Below are positions 8,101 to 15,535 of a DNA stretch of 22,214 nt, in pieces; within the stretch, counting starts at the first letter, position 1, and the number at the start of each line of letters is the position of its first letter. The translations under genes and the position numbers were made by a program. This stretch comes from an uncultured Porphyromonadaceae bacterium. Lineage in GTDB: Bacteria; Bacteroidota; Bacteroidia; Bacteroidales; Muribaculaceae. The stretch spans positions 1 to 22,214 of the forward strand of contig CABQCA010000020.1 in the NCBI GenBank assembly GCA_902462525.1, in the 5' to 3' direction. The notes under the pieces were generated by a model. It did no database searches. It was given only the letters and a program-made list of their open reading frames with translations, and was not told the DNA's origin.

Positions 8101-8120
8101 TATGCGAAGTAGTTCGCATA
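8101..8120. repeat. Perfect inverted repeat between dnaG and the NmrA-like gene
   Basis: TATGCGAA (8101-8108) and TTCGCATA (8113-8120) are perfect 8-base arms with a 4-base centre. It lies 33 bases after the dnaG stop and 39 bases before the start of the downstream minus-strand gene. No T-tract follows on either strand, so it looks more like a protein-binding dyad or an RNA-processing hairpin than a terminator. Confidence 0.5.
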
Positions 8121-8152
8121 GCACTTAAAACTTTTAACCGTATTACTGGCCC

Positions 8153-10354
8153 TCAGCGCACAGGAAGAATAATCCTTTCGCCAAGGATCTTCACCAGCTC
8201 ACGCTGCATCTGCTGCAATTGTGAAATATGTTCTATCACTTCTCTGATTTTCTCTACGTTTGCGGGATCGACAGTTGTCAGTTCTGTCGAAAGATCTTTC
8301 AGACGAAGGTTCAGAATAGCATTTTGAAGTTCGTAGATAGCTCGCGGTACAAGGTCGTGCAGCTGGTCCTGTTCGCTTTCCACATTTTCCTGCTTGCTGT
8401 AGATGCGTGAAAGAGTGTAGCGTTCCAAAAGTAGCGAGTTCGCTGTGCTTCGTATCATATCGTCAGGCGAATTTGCCAGTCTGTCGCGACAATAACCCGC
8501 ATCGAAATCTATAATGCTCTGACGGCGGTATTCTTCGATTTCTTCGCGTGCTTTCTGCTCCATGGCCTCGATTTTGCTTATGCTGTCGGCAGTAATGCGG
8601 ATATTGTCAAAGGCGGCATTGAGACGATCGGCACATTCAGCTTCAAGACGAGTAAGAAAAGCTTCCTTGTCGGAGGGCCAGCTTTCATTGCGCATTTTAC
8701 GCACCTCTTCGAAGGTCCTCAGATAGGGAGGATATGCCATGGTGTAATTATCTATTTCCAGTTCGCTGTTTATGAGGTCGAATACCGTGCCGGGGACGAA
8801 TGAACCGTCGGCACGGGCTATATCCATTATGTACAGAAGTCCATACCGTACGATATAGCGCATCAGCATAGTTTCATAAGGCAGAAGTTCGTTCCTGTTC
8901 AGATTGAGCAATGGTGCGTCGGGAACTTGTGCGGATTCCGCAGCTTGTTCACAGGCAGTTTCAGCCGTCTCTTCGTTAATAAGTGGTTCGGCTGATTCGC
9001 GGGCCCTGCGCCGCGCGGCTTCCTTTGCCGACTCCTCAATGCGTCGTGTCCGAAGAACCTTCAGCTGAGACGCTATCACTTGCTCCGGCATACCGAAAAT
9101 ACGCGAGCAATGCGCTATATATTCTTGAGTGGTTATCGGATCGTCAACGAAAGCCACAGAGTAAAGAATATTGTTTATTGCCTTGGCCTTTGCTGTCGGA
9201 TCATTGTCGGCCACGTCCTTAAGCAGCATATCGGCCATAAAGGCTATCACATCCACTTCATGGTCGGCGAGATATGCTTCGACTTCCGTCGAACTATGAC
9301 TTTGGGCGAAAGAATCAGGGTCGTCGCCTGGTGGCAGACTGAGCACTTTCACATTCAGTCCCTCGCCCAGAAGCATATTGATACCTCGAAGTGAAGCCTT
9401 TATTCCGGCCGCATCTGAGTCGTATATGAGTGTGACATTGTTGGTAAAACGTCGCAATGCCCTGATCTGACCTTCTGTAAGGGACGTTCCAGAAGAAGCG
9501 ACTACATTCTCTACTCCTGCCTGATGCATTGAGATGACATCGAGATAGCCCTCTACAAGAATGCATTTGTCTTTTTTTGCTATGGCGCTTTTGGCTTGAA
9601 AAAGGCCGTAGAGCTCGAGATTTTTATGATAGATGGGCGATTCCGGCGAATTGACGTATTTAGCAATGGTCTTGTCTGAACGCATAGTGCGACCGCCGAA
9701 AGCGATCACACGGCCGGCGATGCTGTGAACGGGGAAGATAACACGGCTTCGGAAGCGGTCGTAAATGCTTTTGTCATCTCGTTCTATCTCCAGTCCGGTA
9801 TCCACCAGATACTTCAGATTATAGCCTGCATTTCGAGCCGCGTCTGCAAGTTCGCGCGGACGGTCGATGGCATAGCCAAGATGAAAGCGGGCTATCATTG
9901 CATCGCTGACACCGCGATGGCGCAGATAGGCAAGTGCTGTGTCGCGTCCTTCATCGGTTCCGAGGAGATTGTGCTTGAAATGCCCGAGTGCGAATTCATT
10001 GACGGCAAGCATAGCTTCGCGGGTATTGAGTGCCTCACGTTCTTGCTCGCTTATCTCCTTCTCTACGATTTCGATGTTGTATTTTCTGGCAAGATAGCGA
10101 AGCGCCTCCTGATAGCTGAGTTGTTCGTGTTCCATTATGAAGTTGACGGGCGAGCCGCCCTTTCCACAACTGAAACACTTGCAGATATTGCGTGCACGGT
10201 TCACCGAAAACGACGGTGTGCGTTCGTTGTGGAACGGACACAGACCTTTGAAGTTGGCGCCACTGCGGCGCAACTTCACAAAATCACTTACCACATCGAC
10301 AATGTCGGCTGCATCGAGTATCTTATTGACGGTTTCCTGGTCTATACGAGGCAT
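8153..10354 (-). CDS. dnaG: DNA primase
   Basis: DnaG makes the RNA primers for chromosome replication and works with the replicative helicase DnaB. The 733-residue protein has an N-terminal CHC2 zinc domain (Cys39, His42, Cys60, Cys63; CPFH and CFSC), then the RNA polymerase domain with FHLGYA and IAFGGRTM, and a TOPRIM core with EGYLD (268-272) and the DSD metal-binding motif at 312-314 (YDSDAAG). The C-terminal part from about 440 onward is variable, charged and mostly helical, fitting a helicase-interaction domain, and is longer than in E. coli (581 residues). The start at 10354 gives the expected N-terminus MPRIDQETVNKIL. It has its own promoter and a leader with two hairpins. Confidence 0.96.
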   Translation of the reverse strand: MPRIDQETVNKILDAADIVDVVSDFVKLRRSGANFKGLCPFHNERTPSFSVNRARNICKCFSCGKGGSPVNFIMEHEQLSYQEALRYLARKYNIEIVEKEISEQEREALNTREAMLAVNEFALGHFKHNLLGTDEGRDTALAYLRHRGVSDAMIARFHLGYAIDRPRELADAARNAGYNLKYLVDTGLEIERDDKSIYDRFRSRVIFPVHSIAGRVIAFGGRTMRSDKTIAKYVNSPESPIYHKNLELYGLFQAKSAIAKKDKCILVEGYLDVISMHQAGVENVVASSGTSLTEGQIRALRRFTNNVTLIYDSDAAGIKASLRGINMLLGEGLNVKVLSLPPGDDPDSFAQSHSSTEVEAYLADHEVDVIAFMADMLLKDVADNDPTAKAKAINNILYSVAFVDDPITTQEYIAHCSRIFGMPEQVIASQLKVLRTRRIEESAKEAARRRARESAEPLINEETAETACEQAAESAQVPDAPLLNLNRNELLPYETMLMRYIVRYGLLYIMDIARADGSFVPGTVFDLINSELEIDNYTMAYPPYLRTFEEVRKMRNESWPSDKEAFLTRLEAECADRLNAAFDNIRITADSISKIEAMEQKAREEIEEYRRQSIIDFDAGYCRDRLANSPDDMIRSTANSLLLERYTLSRIYSKQENVESEQDQLHDLVPRAIYELQNAILNLRLKDLSTELTTVDPANVEKIREVIEHISQLQQMQRELVKILGERIILPVR

Positions 10355-10360
10355 ATGTCA

Positions 10361-10396
10361 CAATAGTTATTGCGACATTCCTTGCCAGAATGTCGC
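10361..10396 (-). promoter_or_regulatory. Two adjacent hairpins in the dnaG leader
   Basis: GCGACATTC (10372-10380) and GAATGTCGC (10388-10396) are perfect 9-base arms around a 7-base loop, and directly next to it CAATA-GT-TATTG (10361-10372) is a second perfect 5-base-arm palindrome ending 6 bases before the dnaG ATG. Both lie between the predicted transcription start (about 10410) and the start codon, so they would be in the mRNA leader. They have no T-tract, so they are not a typical terminator of the upstream gene. Function as an RNA structure or an operator is inference. Confidence 0.55.
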
Positions 10397-10416
10397 TCTG
10401 CTCTGCTGTTTATTTG

Positions 10417-10448
10417 CAAAAATACAATTTGGCGTCCTACTGCACAAC
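10417..10448 (-). promoter_or_regulatory. Bacteroidetes-type promoter for dnaG
   Basis: On the minus strand GTTG (10448-10445), 20 nt and TATTTTTG (10424-10417) fit the TTTG / TAnnTTTG pattern. The predicted start is near 10410, leaving a leader of about 55 nt before the ATG at 10354. Confidence 0.65.
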
Positions 10449-10490
10449 ACCCATGGCGTTAAAAGTTGCTTAAAAGTTTGCCGAAAATTC

Positions 10491-11597
10491 TCACACTGGA
10501 ATAACAAGAATGGGGATGTCGTTACGTAGCAGTAATTTGTGTGCGAGTCCGGGATTGAACAGACGACTGAACGCATTGCGGCGATGATTCGGCACTACGA
10601 GAAGATCAAAGTTATTCCGGCTGTTGAGACGGTCGAATTCGGTTTCATAGTCGTTCTCGGGCAGTGGGACTGTCTCAAAATGATAATGTGTGAAATTATC
10701 GCGGCAATAGTCGCTCAGACGCATGAGAGCCTTCCCGGCCGACGTTTGCGAGAATCTTTTTCGCACTGGCAGATGTACTATCGTAACATTGGCTTCTCCC
10801 GAACCGAAAAGCCGATAGAGAGCATCCATGGCAAGAATATCGTCCTGGTCGATATTGCTGAAAAACAAGATGTTTGTCGGTTTGAGCAGACGGTCCCTGT
10901 CAAACGATTCAGGGACCGTCAGCACCGTAAAACGGCCGTCATCAAGCACCTCTGCTGTTACACTCCCTATCATCTCGCTTTCTTTCTTCGATGAGTTGCG
11001 TGTTCCCATCACTATCAGATTCGGACGCTTGGCTTTGGCATAGTTGACAATAGCGTCTTCAGGCACTCCTTCGCAAACATGACTGCTGAATTTTACAACA
11101 GGTAGACTGCCGTTTTTCATCTGTGACTTCAGCCGGTCGCCGAAATTGTTTATAAGTTTTCGCGCATTTTCGTCCAACGCCTGCCGTGCGCCCTGCTCTC
11201 CGACTTCATAGTTTAATGAATCGGTGAGCTGTATGTTGCCTGCGACGTATGGATCAAGATAGCTGTATAGAAATTGTATCGACTCTTTCTTTGCCGAGGC
11301 TATATAGACGGCAGTTACAGCCGCGTTGTACGATTTTTCGCTCAAATCAACAGGCACGAGAATCTTGTGGTCATTGGTTGGTTCGGCACCGGGCTGAGTG
11401 AAAAGTTCGCGGTTCTCGACAATACGGAGTGCCAATGGCAAATCTGCTTCGGGTATCCTTACCCGGACTCCCGATGAGAATGCCGGTATTTCAAGGTTTA
11501 CATTGTTCAGCACAACGGCTATGCCCTCGCTTTCAAGAAGGGCCCGTAGAGCGAGTGCTTTCTCGTAGGTGTGGATTGCAATGGTAATGTAGCGCAT
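10491..11597 (-). CDS. Universal stress protein-type tandem protein with N-terminal DUF2007-like domain
   Basis: The 368-residue cytoplasmic protein appears to have three parts. Residues 1-65 (MRYITIAIHTYEKALALRALLESEG…) resemble the small DUF2007-type domain of putative signal-transducing proteins. A first Usp-like domain begins at HKILVPVDLSEKSYNAA (77-93) and runs to FTVLTVPES (223-231); a second, more diverged one runs from TNILFFSNID (241) to ILVIPV at the C-terminus. The ATP-binding G2xG9xG(S/T) signature is incomplete: MGTRNSSKKESEMIGS (197-212) keeps the first Gly and the Gly-Ser but not the middle Gly, so nucleotide binding is uncertain. The start at 11597 is preferred over an in-frame ATG at 11642 because a terminator-like hairpin occupies 11623-11666. 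Role in stress response is by family only. Confidence 0.75.
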   Translation of the reverse strand: MRYITIAIHTYEKALALRALLESEGIAVVLNNVNLEIPAFSSGVRVRIPEADLPLALRIVENRELFTQPGAEPTNDHKILVPVDLSEKSYNAAVTAVYIASAKKESIQFLYSYLDPYVAGNIQLTDSLNYEVGEQGARQALDENARKLINNFGDRLKSQMKNGSLPVVKFSSHVCEGVPEDAIVNYAKAKRPNLIVMGTRNSSKKESEMIGSVTAEVLDDGRFTVLTVPESFDRDRLLKPTNILFFSNIDQDDILAMDALYRLFGSGEANVTIVHLPVRKRFSQTSAGKALMRLSDYCRDNFTHYHFETVPLPENDYETEFDRLNSRNNFDLLVVPNHRRNAFSRLFNPGLAHKLLLRNDIPILVIPV

Positions 11598-11622
11598 AGT
11601 CGAGGGGATAAGCTGAAAAGTC

Positions 11623-11666
11623 AAAACCGGGACATCGGACATATTGCTCTGCCCCGCCCCGGTTTT
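11623..11666 (-). terminator. Hairpin terminator between the HTH gene and the Usp gene
   Basis: AAAACCGGG (11623-11631) and CCCGGTTTT (11658-11666) are perfect 9-base arms around a 26-base loop. On the minus strand the 3' arm ends in TTTTGACTTTT, so it can terminate transcription of the small HTH gene, whose stop is 25 bases upstream of it. The plus strand ends in TTTTTAAT, so it is bidirectional in form. It sits only 25 bases before the preferred usp start, so an attenuator role is possible. Confidence 0.6.
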
Positions 11667-11690
11667 TAATATTGTTGTTCTGATGGTTTG

Positions 11691-11948
11691 TTACTGTTCT
11701 TCCAGACCCTGAAGAATTTCGACTGCCATATCATAGATAGTGCTGTCATCGAGTACTACGATGCCGCCGTCAGGACCCGGTTCGATGTGTACACCACAGT
11801 TCTTACCGAAGTCGTAGTTGCTGCCACCAAAATAGTTGCGTACGGTCTGAACTGTCGTGTTGAGACGGTCTGCAATCTGATGCATCGAGCCGTCGGGCAG
11901 GCGATCCTTGAGCCGACGGAGTTCGTTGAAGGTGATGGTCTTAGTCAT
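11691..11948 (-). CDS. Small helix-turn-helix DNA-binding protein
   Basis: The 85-residue protein has a probable helix-turn-helix around residues 22-40 (HQIADRLNTTVQTVRNYFGG), in which the second helix has the TVQTVRNYF pattern of a recognition helix. The acidic C-terminal half (GVHIEPGPDGGIVVLDDSTIYDMA) could be a beta hairpin and a dimerisation helix. I do not recognise it as a named regulator; similar short HTH proteins occur in Bacteroidales. It has its own promoter, lies downstream of batE and upstream of the usp gene, and ends just before a hairpin terminator, so it is probably monocistronic. Whether it regulates either neighbour is unknown. Confidence 0.7.
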   Translation of the reverse strand: MTKTITFNELRRLKDRLPDGSMHQIADRLNTTVQTVRNYFGGSNYDFGKNCGVHIEPGPDGGIVVLDDSTIYDMAVEILQGLEEQ

Positions 11949-11995
11949 ATTCAGTGTGTGTTTAGGTTAATATCGGAGATTTGTTTTTCGTTTCG

Positions 11996-12027
11996 CTAAA
12001 TTAGTGTCAATTTTCCAACTAAACAAG
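11996..12027 (-). promoter_or_regulatory. Bacteroidetes-type promoter for the small HTH gene
   Basis: On the minus strand CTTG (12027-12024), 20 nt and TAATTTAG (12003-11996) match the consensus with one mismatch in each element. The predicted start is near 11989, about 40 bases before the ATG at 11948. Confidence 0.5.
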
Positions 12028-12046
12028 CAAAAGCAAATAAAAGATT

Positions 12047-12062
12047 TATGTTATAAAACATA
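12047..12062 (-). terminator. Weak AT-rich hairpin downstream of batE
   Basis: TATGTT (12047-12052) pairs with AACATA (12057-12062) around ATAA. On the minus strand it is followed by a T-rich stretch (AATCTTTTATTTG). The stem is entirely weak except for one G·C pair, so this is at best a weak terminator of the bat operon; no better one is seen between 11949 and 12110. Confidence 0.3.
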
Positions 12063-12110
12063 TAATCAGACTATTCGCTTTTAATCGTTTAAACATCAAT
12101 ACATAAGATT

Positions 12111-12884
12111 TTATATTCTTTCAACGTCCGAAGCACGGAGCCATGCCTTGGTGCTGTTGTTTATTTTCACATTGTACCACTTGGGCGACACCGGATCGTC
12201 TGGCGTGGCTATTGAATCGATGATTTCCACTTTTGTCCCTTCGTGTATAGTCACAACCTTGTCGCCCGAACTGCGGGCGGCGCGAGGAGCTGATGTAAGT
12301 TGTGTCGAAGGTACGATGACGACGGCTTCTTCATGCGAGGTGCTTACTGCAAAACTTTGCCAAGCCATAAACAGAGAATAGAAGAAGAGAAACAGAAGAA
12401 CAATACCTCCGAAGAAACCAGCCTTTCTGAGTGTGATACGGTTTGAGAAGATGTAGACAGCGGCTGCGCCAAGAAGAAATATAAATAACGCAAAAGCGGT
12501 CCAGGCCCATGTGTTGGCAGTCATTGAGCCGAGTATGGAATTGTGGACATTACTTAGAAAAGCACTATCATCTTCGGGACGGTCCTGAATACGCGATTTG
12601 ACAAATTCGAGGTTTGTGCGCGCATCGCCGTTTGTCGGATCGAGCTTAAGAGCACGTTCATAGCACACAACTGCCATACCCGGCTTGTCGCAGCGGTAAT
12701 AGGCGTTTCCGAGGTTGTAGTACACATCGCTGCTGACGCCGTCCTGTACTATCGACTTATTGTAAAGTTCCACAGCCAGCCTGAAATCGTCTTTATTGTA
12801 AGCGCTGTCGGCTTCCTGAGCAAGTGTGGCCGCATCGGCTACAACCGGCATCAGAAGAAGGATTATAAGAAGTATCTTTTTCAT
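12111..12884 (-). CDS. batE: BatE, TPR and SH3-like membrane protein
   Basis: The 257-residue protein has a signal peptide (residues 1-19, ending ADA), tetratricopeptide repeats (about 21-98, including YYNLGNAYYRCDKPGMAVVCYERALKLDP-type helices), two transmembrane segments (about 125-146 and 156-176) and a C-terminal SH3-like domain (about 184-257, ending KWYNVKINNSTKAWLRASDV). This order is that of BatE, the last gene of the Bacteroides aerotolerance cluster. The TPR portion would be periplasmic. It starts in an ATGA overlap with batD, indicating translational coupling, and is the last gene of the run. Its molecular role is not established. Confidence 0.88.
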   Translation of the reverse strand: MKKILLIILLLMPVVADAATLAQEADSAYNKDDFRLAVELYNKSIVQDGVSSDVYYNLGNAYYRCDKPGMAVVCYERALKLDPTNGDARTNLEFVKSRIQDRPEDDSAFLSNVHNSILGSMTANTWAWTAFALFIFLLGAAAVYIFSNRITLRKAGFFGGIVLLFLFFYSLFMAWQSFAVSTSHEEAVVIVPSTQLTSAPRAARSSGDKVVTIHEGTKVEIIDSIATPDDPVSPKWYNVKINNSTKAWLRASDVERI

Positions 12885-14701
12885 TTTTTTACGTCTTCTA
12901 TGCTCTTAATTGCGCGTTCTGCTTTTGAATAAATATCTGCGGCCTCGGTTTCAGAATCGTTTGGCGTGAAGCGGGCCATTTCGCAGCGGTCGAGCACATC
13001 CAGTACTTCGGCCGTTTCATTCCCGCCAAGGCCGTAAGCGGTGAGTTTTTCAGCGACATTGTCGCGTGTCAGCTGTGACGCCGAAATCGAAAGTTTGTCG
13101 CTAATATACCCCCATAGAGCCTTTGCGAGGGAAGCATAGAACTCATCGTTTTTGTGTGCGTCGAGGTAGGTTTTCGATTCTTTCAGACGTTTGTTTGCCA
13201 CTTTACCGGCTTTAGCGAGCCGGCGCCCTACTACGTCGGCTTCCAGGCGTATATTTCTACGGTATACCACTAAAATACCTGCAAGAATAAGGAATGCAAG
13301 TATGTAAAGGAACCAGTAGATCGGCGAACGGAATGTGTAGCTGACGTCGACAGCCTGACGGCTTGCATCTGTCCTATGTATATGAAGGATATCATCGATT
13401 GTCTCGTCAAGCGCCGTCTGTGTCGGGGCTGCCGCAGGACCGTTGCCGCGGAGAACCTTGATGGGTGTATCTTCTACTTCTGCGGTCTTGTAGGTCTGGC
13501 TTTCGGGGTCGAAATATACCAAAGGTATTCCTTTGATGATGAAATTACCCACTTCCTGAGGCACTATCGTATAGTCGGTGGTGAATGTGCCGCTAATGTT
13601 CGTGCCGCCTCCAATCAGGTTTGCCTGAACGTCGGTTTTCGGAGTGTAGGTGTCTATGCCGGCCGGAAATTCGACTGTCGGTGCAGTAAGGAATTTGATG
13701 TTGCCAGTTCCTTTTATGACATAAGAATAAGTCGATGCTTCATTGGTGCGCATCAGTTCTGGCTCAAGTTTCGTCAAAACCGTGAACGAACCGACGGCGC
13801 CGCTGAATCCTTCGGGCTGAGGCTGCGGAAGTGCCTTGACTGTCAGCGATGCGGCGTTCGACGATGTTGTCACATTGCGTTCTATCGGACGGCTCGCCGT
13901 TCCGAAAAAGCCCATGTTCACCTGTTCGTACTGCACTATGGTGACATCGTACTTTCCTGAATTGACAGAAAGCTTGCCTGATTTCTGGGGATACAGAAGC
14001 AAGCGTTTCAGGACGGCTGTGTGGTAGTTCTGTCCGTTGTAGTGCTCGATTGAAGTTTCGAGATTCACCGGCAGTTCTTCGGTCAGGAAACCCTCGAATG
14101 CGGGCTGCGTCGTTACCATGAATGAGCTGATGTCGTACTTGGTGTAGACCTTGATTGTCGCTACTACAGGTTCCTGTTCGTAAACAGTATTCTTGGAAAA
14201 GAAAACGCGTACAAGCAAATCATCGGCTGATATAGGCGCCGTCGACGATGCGCCTTCCGAAGGCACCACATCGGCTTGACGCGGGTTGCCGCCGCCCTGC
14301 CGGGGCGCATTTTTGTCAGGCGGCAATATCTGGAAAGTCGCTGTTCGCGAACTGAGGGCTTTACCTTCAACTGAAACAGTGACTGCGGGTACGGTGACAG
14401 TACCTGCCCAGTCGGCTCGGTAGGTAAAGGAATAGTCGATCGAGTACGACGACGACATACGTCCGTTGACTATCTGGGTGCTCTGCATAGTAGAGGTGGC
14501 AGGTCCATAAAGGAGAGTACAGCCATCAAGTTCTGGTGCAGAGGGCGGATTGGCCTCGCCGTCACTGAGGCGGAAAGTAAGTCTGAAATTGCGGCCTTCC
14601 ACAACATTGCGCGGCTGCACCAGCGAGAACGACGGTTGCTGCGCCATCGCTGTCAGAGTCGCTGCAAGAAAGAAAAGTATAAATAGGAAACGTTTCTGCA
14701 T
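12881..14701 (-). CDS. batD: BatD, large envelope protein
   Basis: The 606-residue protein has a signal peptide (1-20, ending AMA-QQ), a long periplasmic region of beta-sandwich type with repeated modules (for example the FRLTFRLSDG, RVFFSKNTVYEQEPVVATIKVYT and FTVLTKLEPE segments), a transmembrane segment (about 462-480) and a cytoplasmic helical tail (about 484-606). This is the oxygen-tolerance BatD family (PF13584 type). It is likely to face the periplasm and to cooperate with BatA/BatB in the membrane. The start lies 15 bases after the batC stop and the stop overlaps batE by 4 bases. Confidence 0.9.
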   Translation of the reverse strand: MQKRFLFILFFLAATLTAMAQQPSFSLVQPRNVVEGRNFRLTFRLSDGEANPPSAPELDGCTLLYGPATSTMQSTQIVNGRMSSSYSIDYSFTYRADWAGTVTVPAVTVSVEGKALSSRTATFQILPPDKNAPRQGGGNPRQADVVPSEGASSTAPISADDLLVRVFFSKNTVYEQEPVVATIKVYTKYDISSFMVTTQPAFEGFLTEELPVNLETSIEHYNGQNYHTAVLKRLLLYPQKSGKLSVNSGKYDVTIVQYEQVNMGFFGTASRPIERNVTTSSNAASLTVKALPQPQPEGFSGAVGSFTVLTKLEPELMRTNEASTYSYVIKGTGNIKFLTAPTVEFPAGIDTYTPKTDVQANLIGGGTNISGTFTTDYTIVPQEVGNFIIKGIPLVYFDPESQTYKTAEVEDTPIKVLRGNGPAAAPTQTALDETIDDILHIHRTDASRQAVDVSYTFRSPIYWFLYILAFLILAGILVVYRRNIRLEADVVGRRLAKAGKVANKRLKESKTYLDAHKNDEFYASLAKALWGYISDKLSISASQLTRDNVAEKLTAYGLGGNETAEVLDVLDRCEMARFTPNDSETEAADIYSKAERAIKSIEDVKK

Positions 14702-14716
14702 AGTCGTACTTTGTTA

Positions 14717-15535
14717 TCACCATGGTTTGTCGGTCTGAGGGCGGCCTTGAGCCGGCTCTTCCTTGGCCTGAACTTTCTTTCTGGTGGCATTTTCTTTATT
14801 CTGCATGGTCTGCAGAATTTGCTGGGCGGAATTGGTCATCGGCTGTTGCTGAGGCTGTTGTTGTTCCTGTTGCTCCTGCTGATCCTGATTCTGCTGCTGT
14901 TGCTGTTCCTGTTCTTTTTGGTCTTCGTTCTGATTCTGTTTGTCCTGATCCTGATTCTGTTCCTGTTCTTGTTTTTTGAGCTGTGCCAGACGCAGGTTTT
15001 CGCGAGCGTTCATATCCGACGGATTCAGGCGCAGGGCGCTTTTGTAGCTTTCGATACTCTGGTCGTATTTTTCGTCGTTGAAAGCCATATTGCCCATATT
15101 GTAGAAAGTTCGTTCGGCAATGTCCTTATCGTACTGCAGAGCGTCGCCGAGCAACTCGGAGAACAGTTGGGCGGCTTGTACACGAGGATCCTTCTCAGTG
15201 CCTTTATTATCATCATTCTGAAGCTGCAGCAAGGTCACAGCTTTATTGTATTTGGCACGGATAGAGCTGCCGTTTTCCTCCAGAGCCTTATCGTAGGCCT
15301 CGAGAGCTTCGTAGAATTTATCCTTTTCGAAGAGACTGTTGCCCCGCCGGATATTGTTGCGTTCTGATTTATAGGATTTCGACGGAGTATAATAACGTGA
15401 TCGGACTTCCGGCTGTGCTGGAGCCTCGGTTTCAGTACCTGATGCCATCTGTGCGGAATCGGGCATTTCAAGCTGGGCTGACACACACAGTGTACCTGCC
15501 GCAAAAAACAGAAGTGGAAATATTGTCGCTTTCAT
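14717..15535 (-). CDS. batC: BatC, TPR protein with glutamine-rich tail
   Basis: The 272-residue protein has a signal peptide (about 1-20), TPR units at roughly 61-105 and 140-180 (GNSLFEKDKFYEALEAYDKAL and NMGNMAFNDEKYDQSIESYKSALRLNP types), then a low-complexity Gln/Glu/Asn/Asp segment (about 188-232), and a conserved-looking C-terminal helix (AQQILQTMQNKENATRKKV). The order matches BatC, which is thought to interact with BatB/BatE through its TPRs. It starts in an ATGA overlap with batB. A long hydrophobic open frame on the opposite strand is the antisense of the Gln codons and is not a gene. Confidence 0.88.
   Translation of the reverse strand: MKATIFPLLFFAAGTLCVSAQLEMPDSAQMASGTETEAPAQPEVRSRYYTPSKSYKSERNNIRRGNSLFEKDKFYEALEAYDKALEENGSSIRAKYNKAVTLLQLQNDDNKGTEKDPRVQAAQLFSELLGDALQYDKDIAERTFYNMGNMAFNDEKYDQSIESYKSALRLNPSDMNARENLRLAQLKKQEQEQNQDQDKQNQNEDQKEQEQQQQQNQDQQEQQEQQQPQQQPMTNSAQQILQTMQNKENATRKKVQAKEEPAQGRPQTDKPW
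14840..14974 (-). repeat. Glutamine-rich low-complexity coding segment in batC
   Basis: About 45 consecutive codons here encode almost only Gln, Glu, Asn, Asp and Lys, mainly from CAG/CAA runs. Such a tract is prone to length change by slippage. It forms a hydrophilic linker between the TPR domain and the C-terminal helix of BatC. Confidence 0.7.

Noticed and set aside
8101..8120. The 8-base dyad as an intrinsic terminator of dnaG
   Set aside because: No T-tract follows on the minus strand, so it is listed as an inverted repeat instead.
9725..10366. 213-codon plus-strand open frame antisense to dnaG
   Set aside because: It mirrors conserved primase domains on the other strand and shows no recognisable family pattern or start context.
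11598..11642. 15-residue N-terminal extension of the Usp-type protein
   Set aside because: It falls in the terminator hairpin region, and the domain-like sequence begins at the ATG at 11597.
14711..15367. Long plus-strand open frame encoding a very hydrophobic Leu/Phe-rich protein
   Set aside because: It is the antisense of the glutamine-rich part of batC; reverse-complemented CAG/CAA runs read as Leu-rich in this frame. The batC frame has family similarity and operon context.
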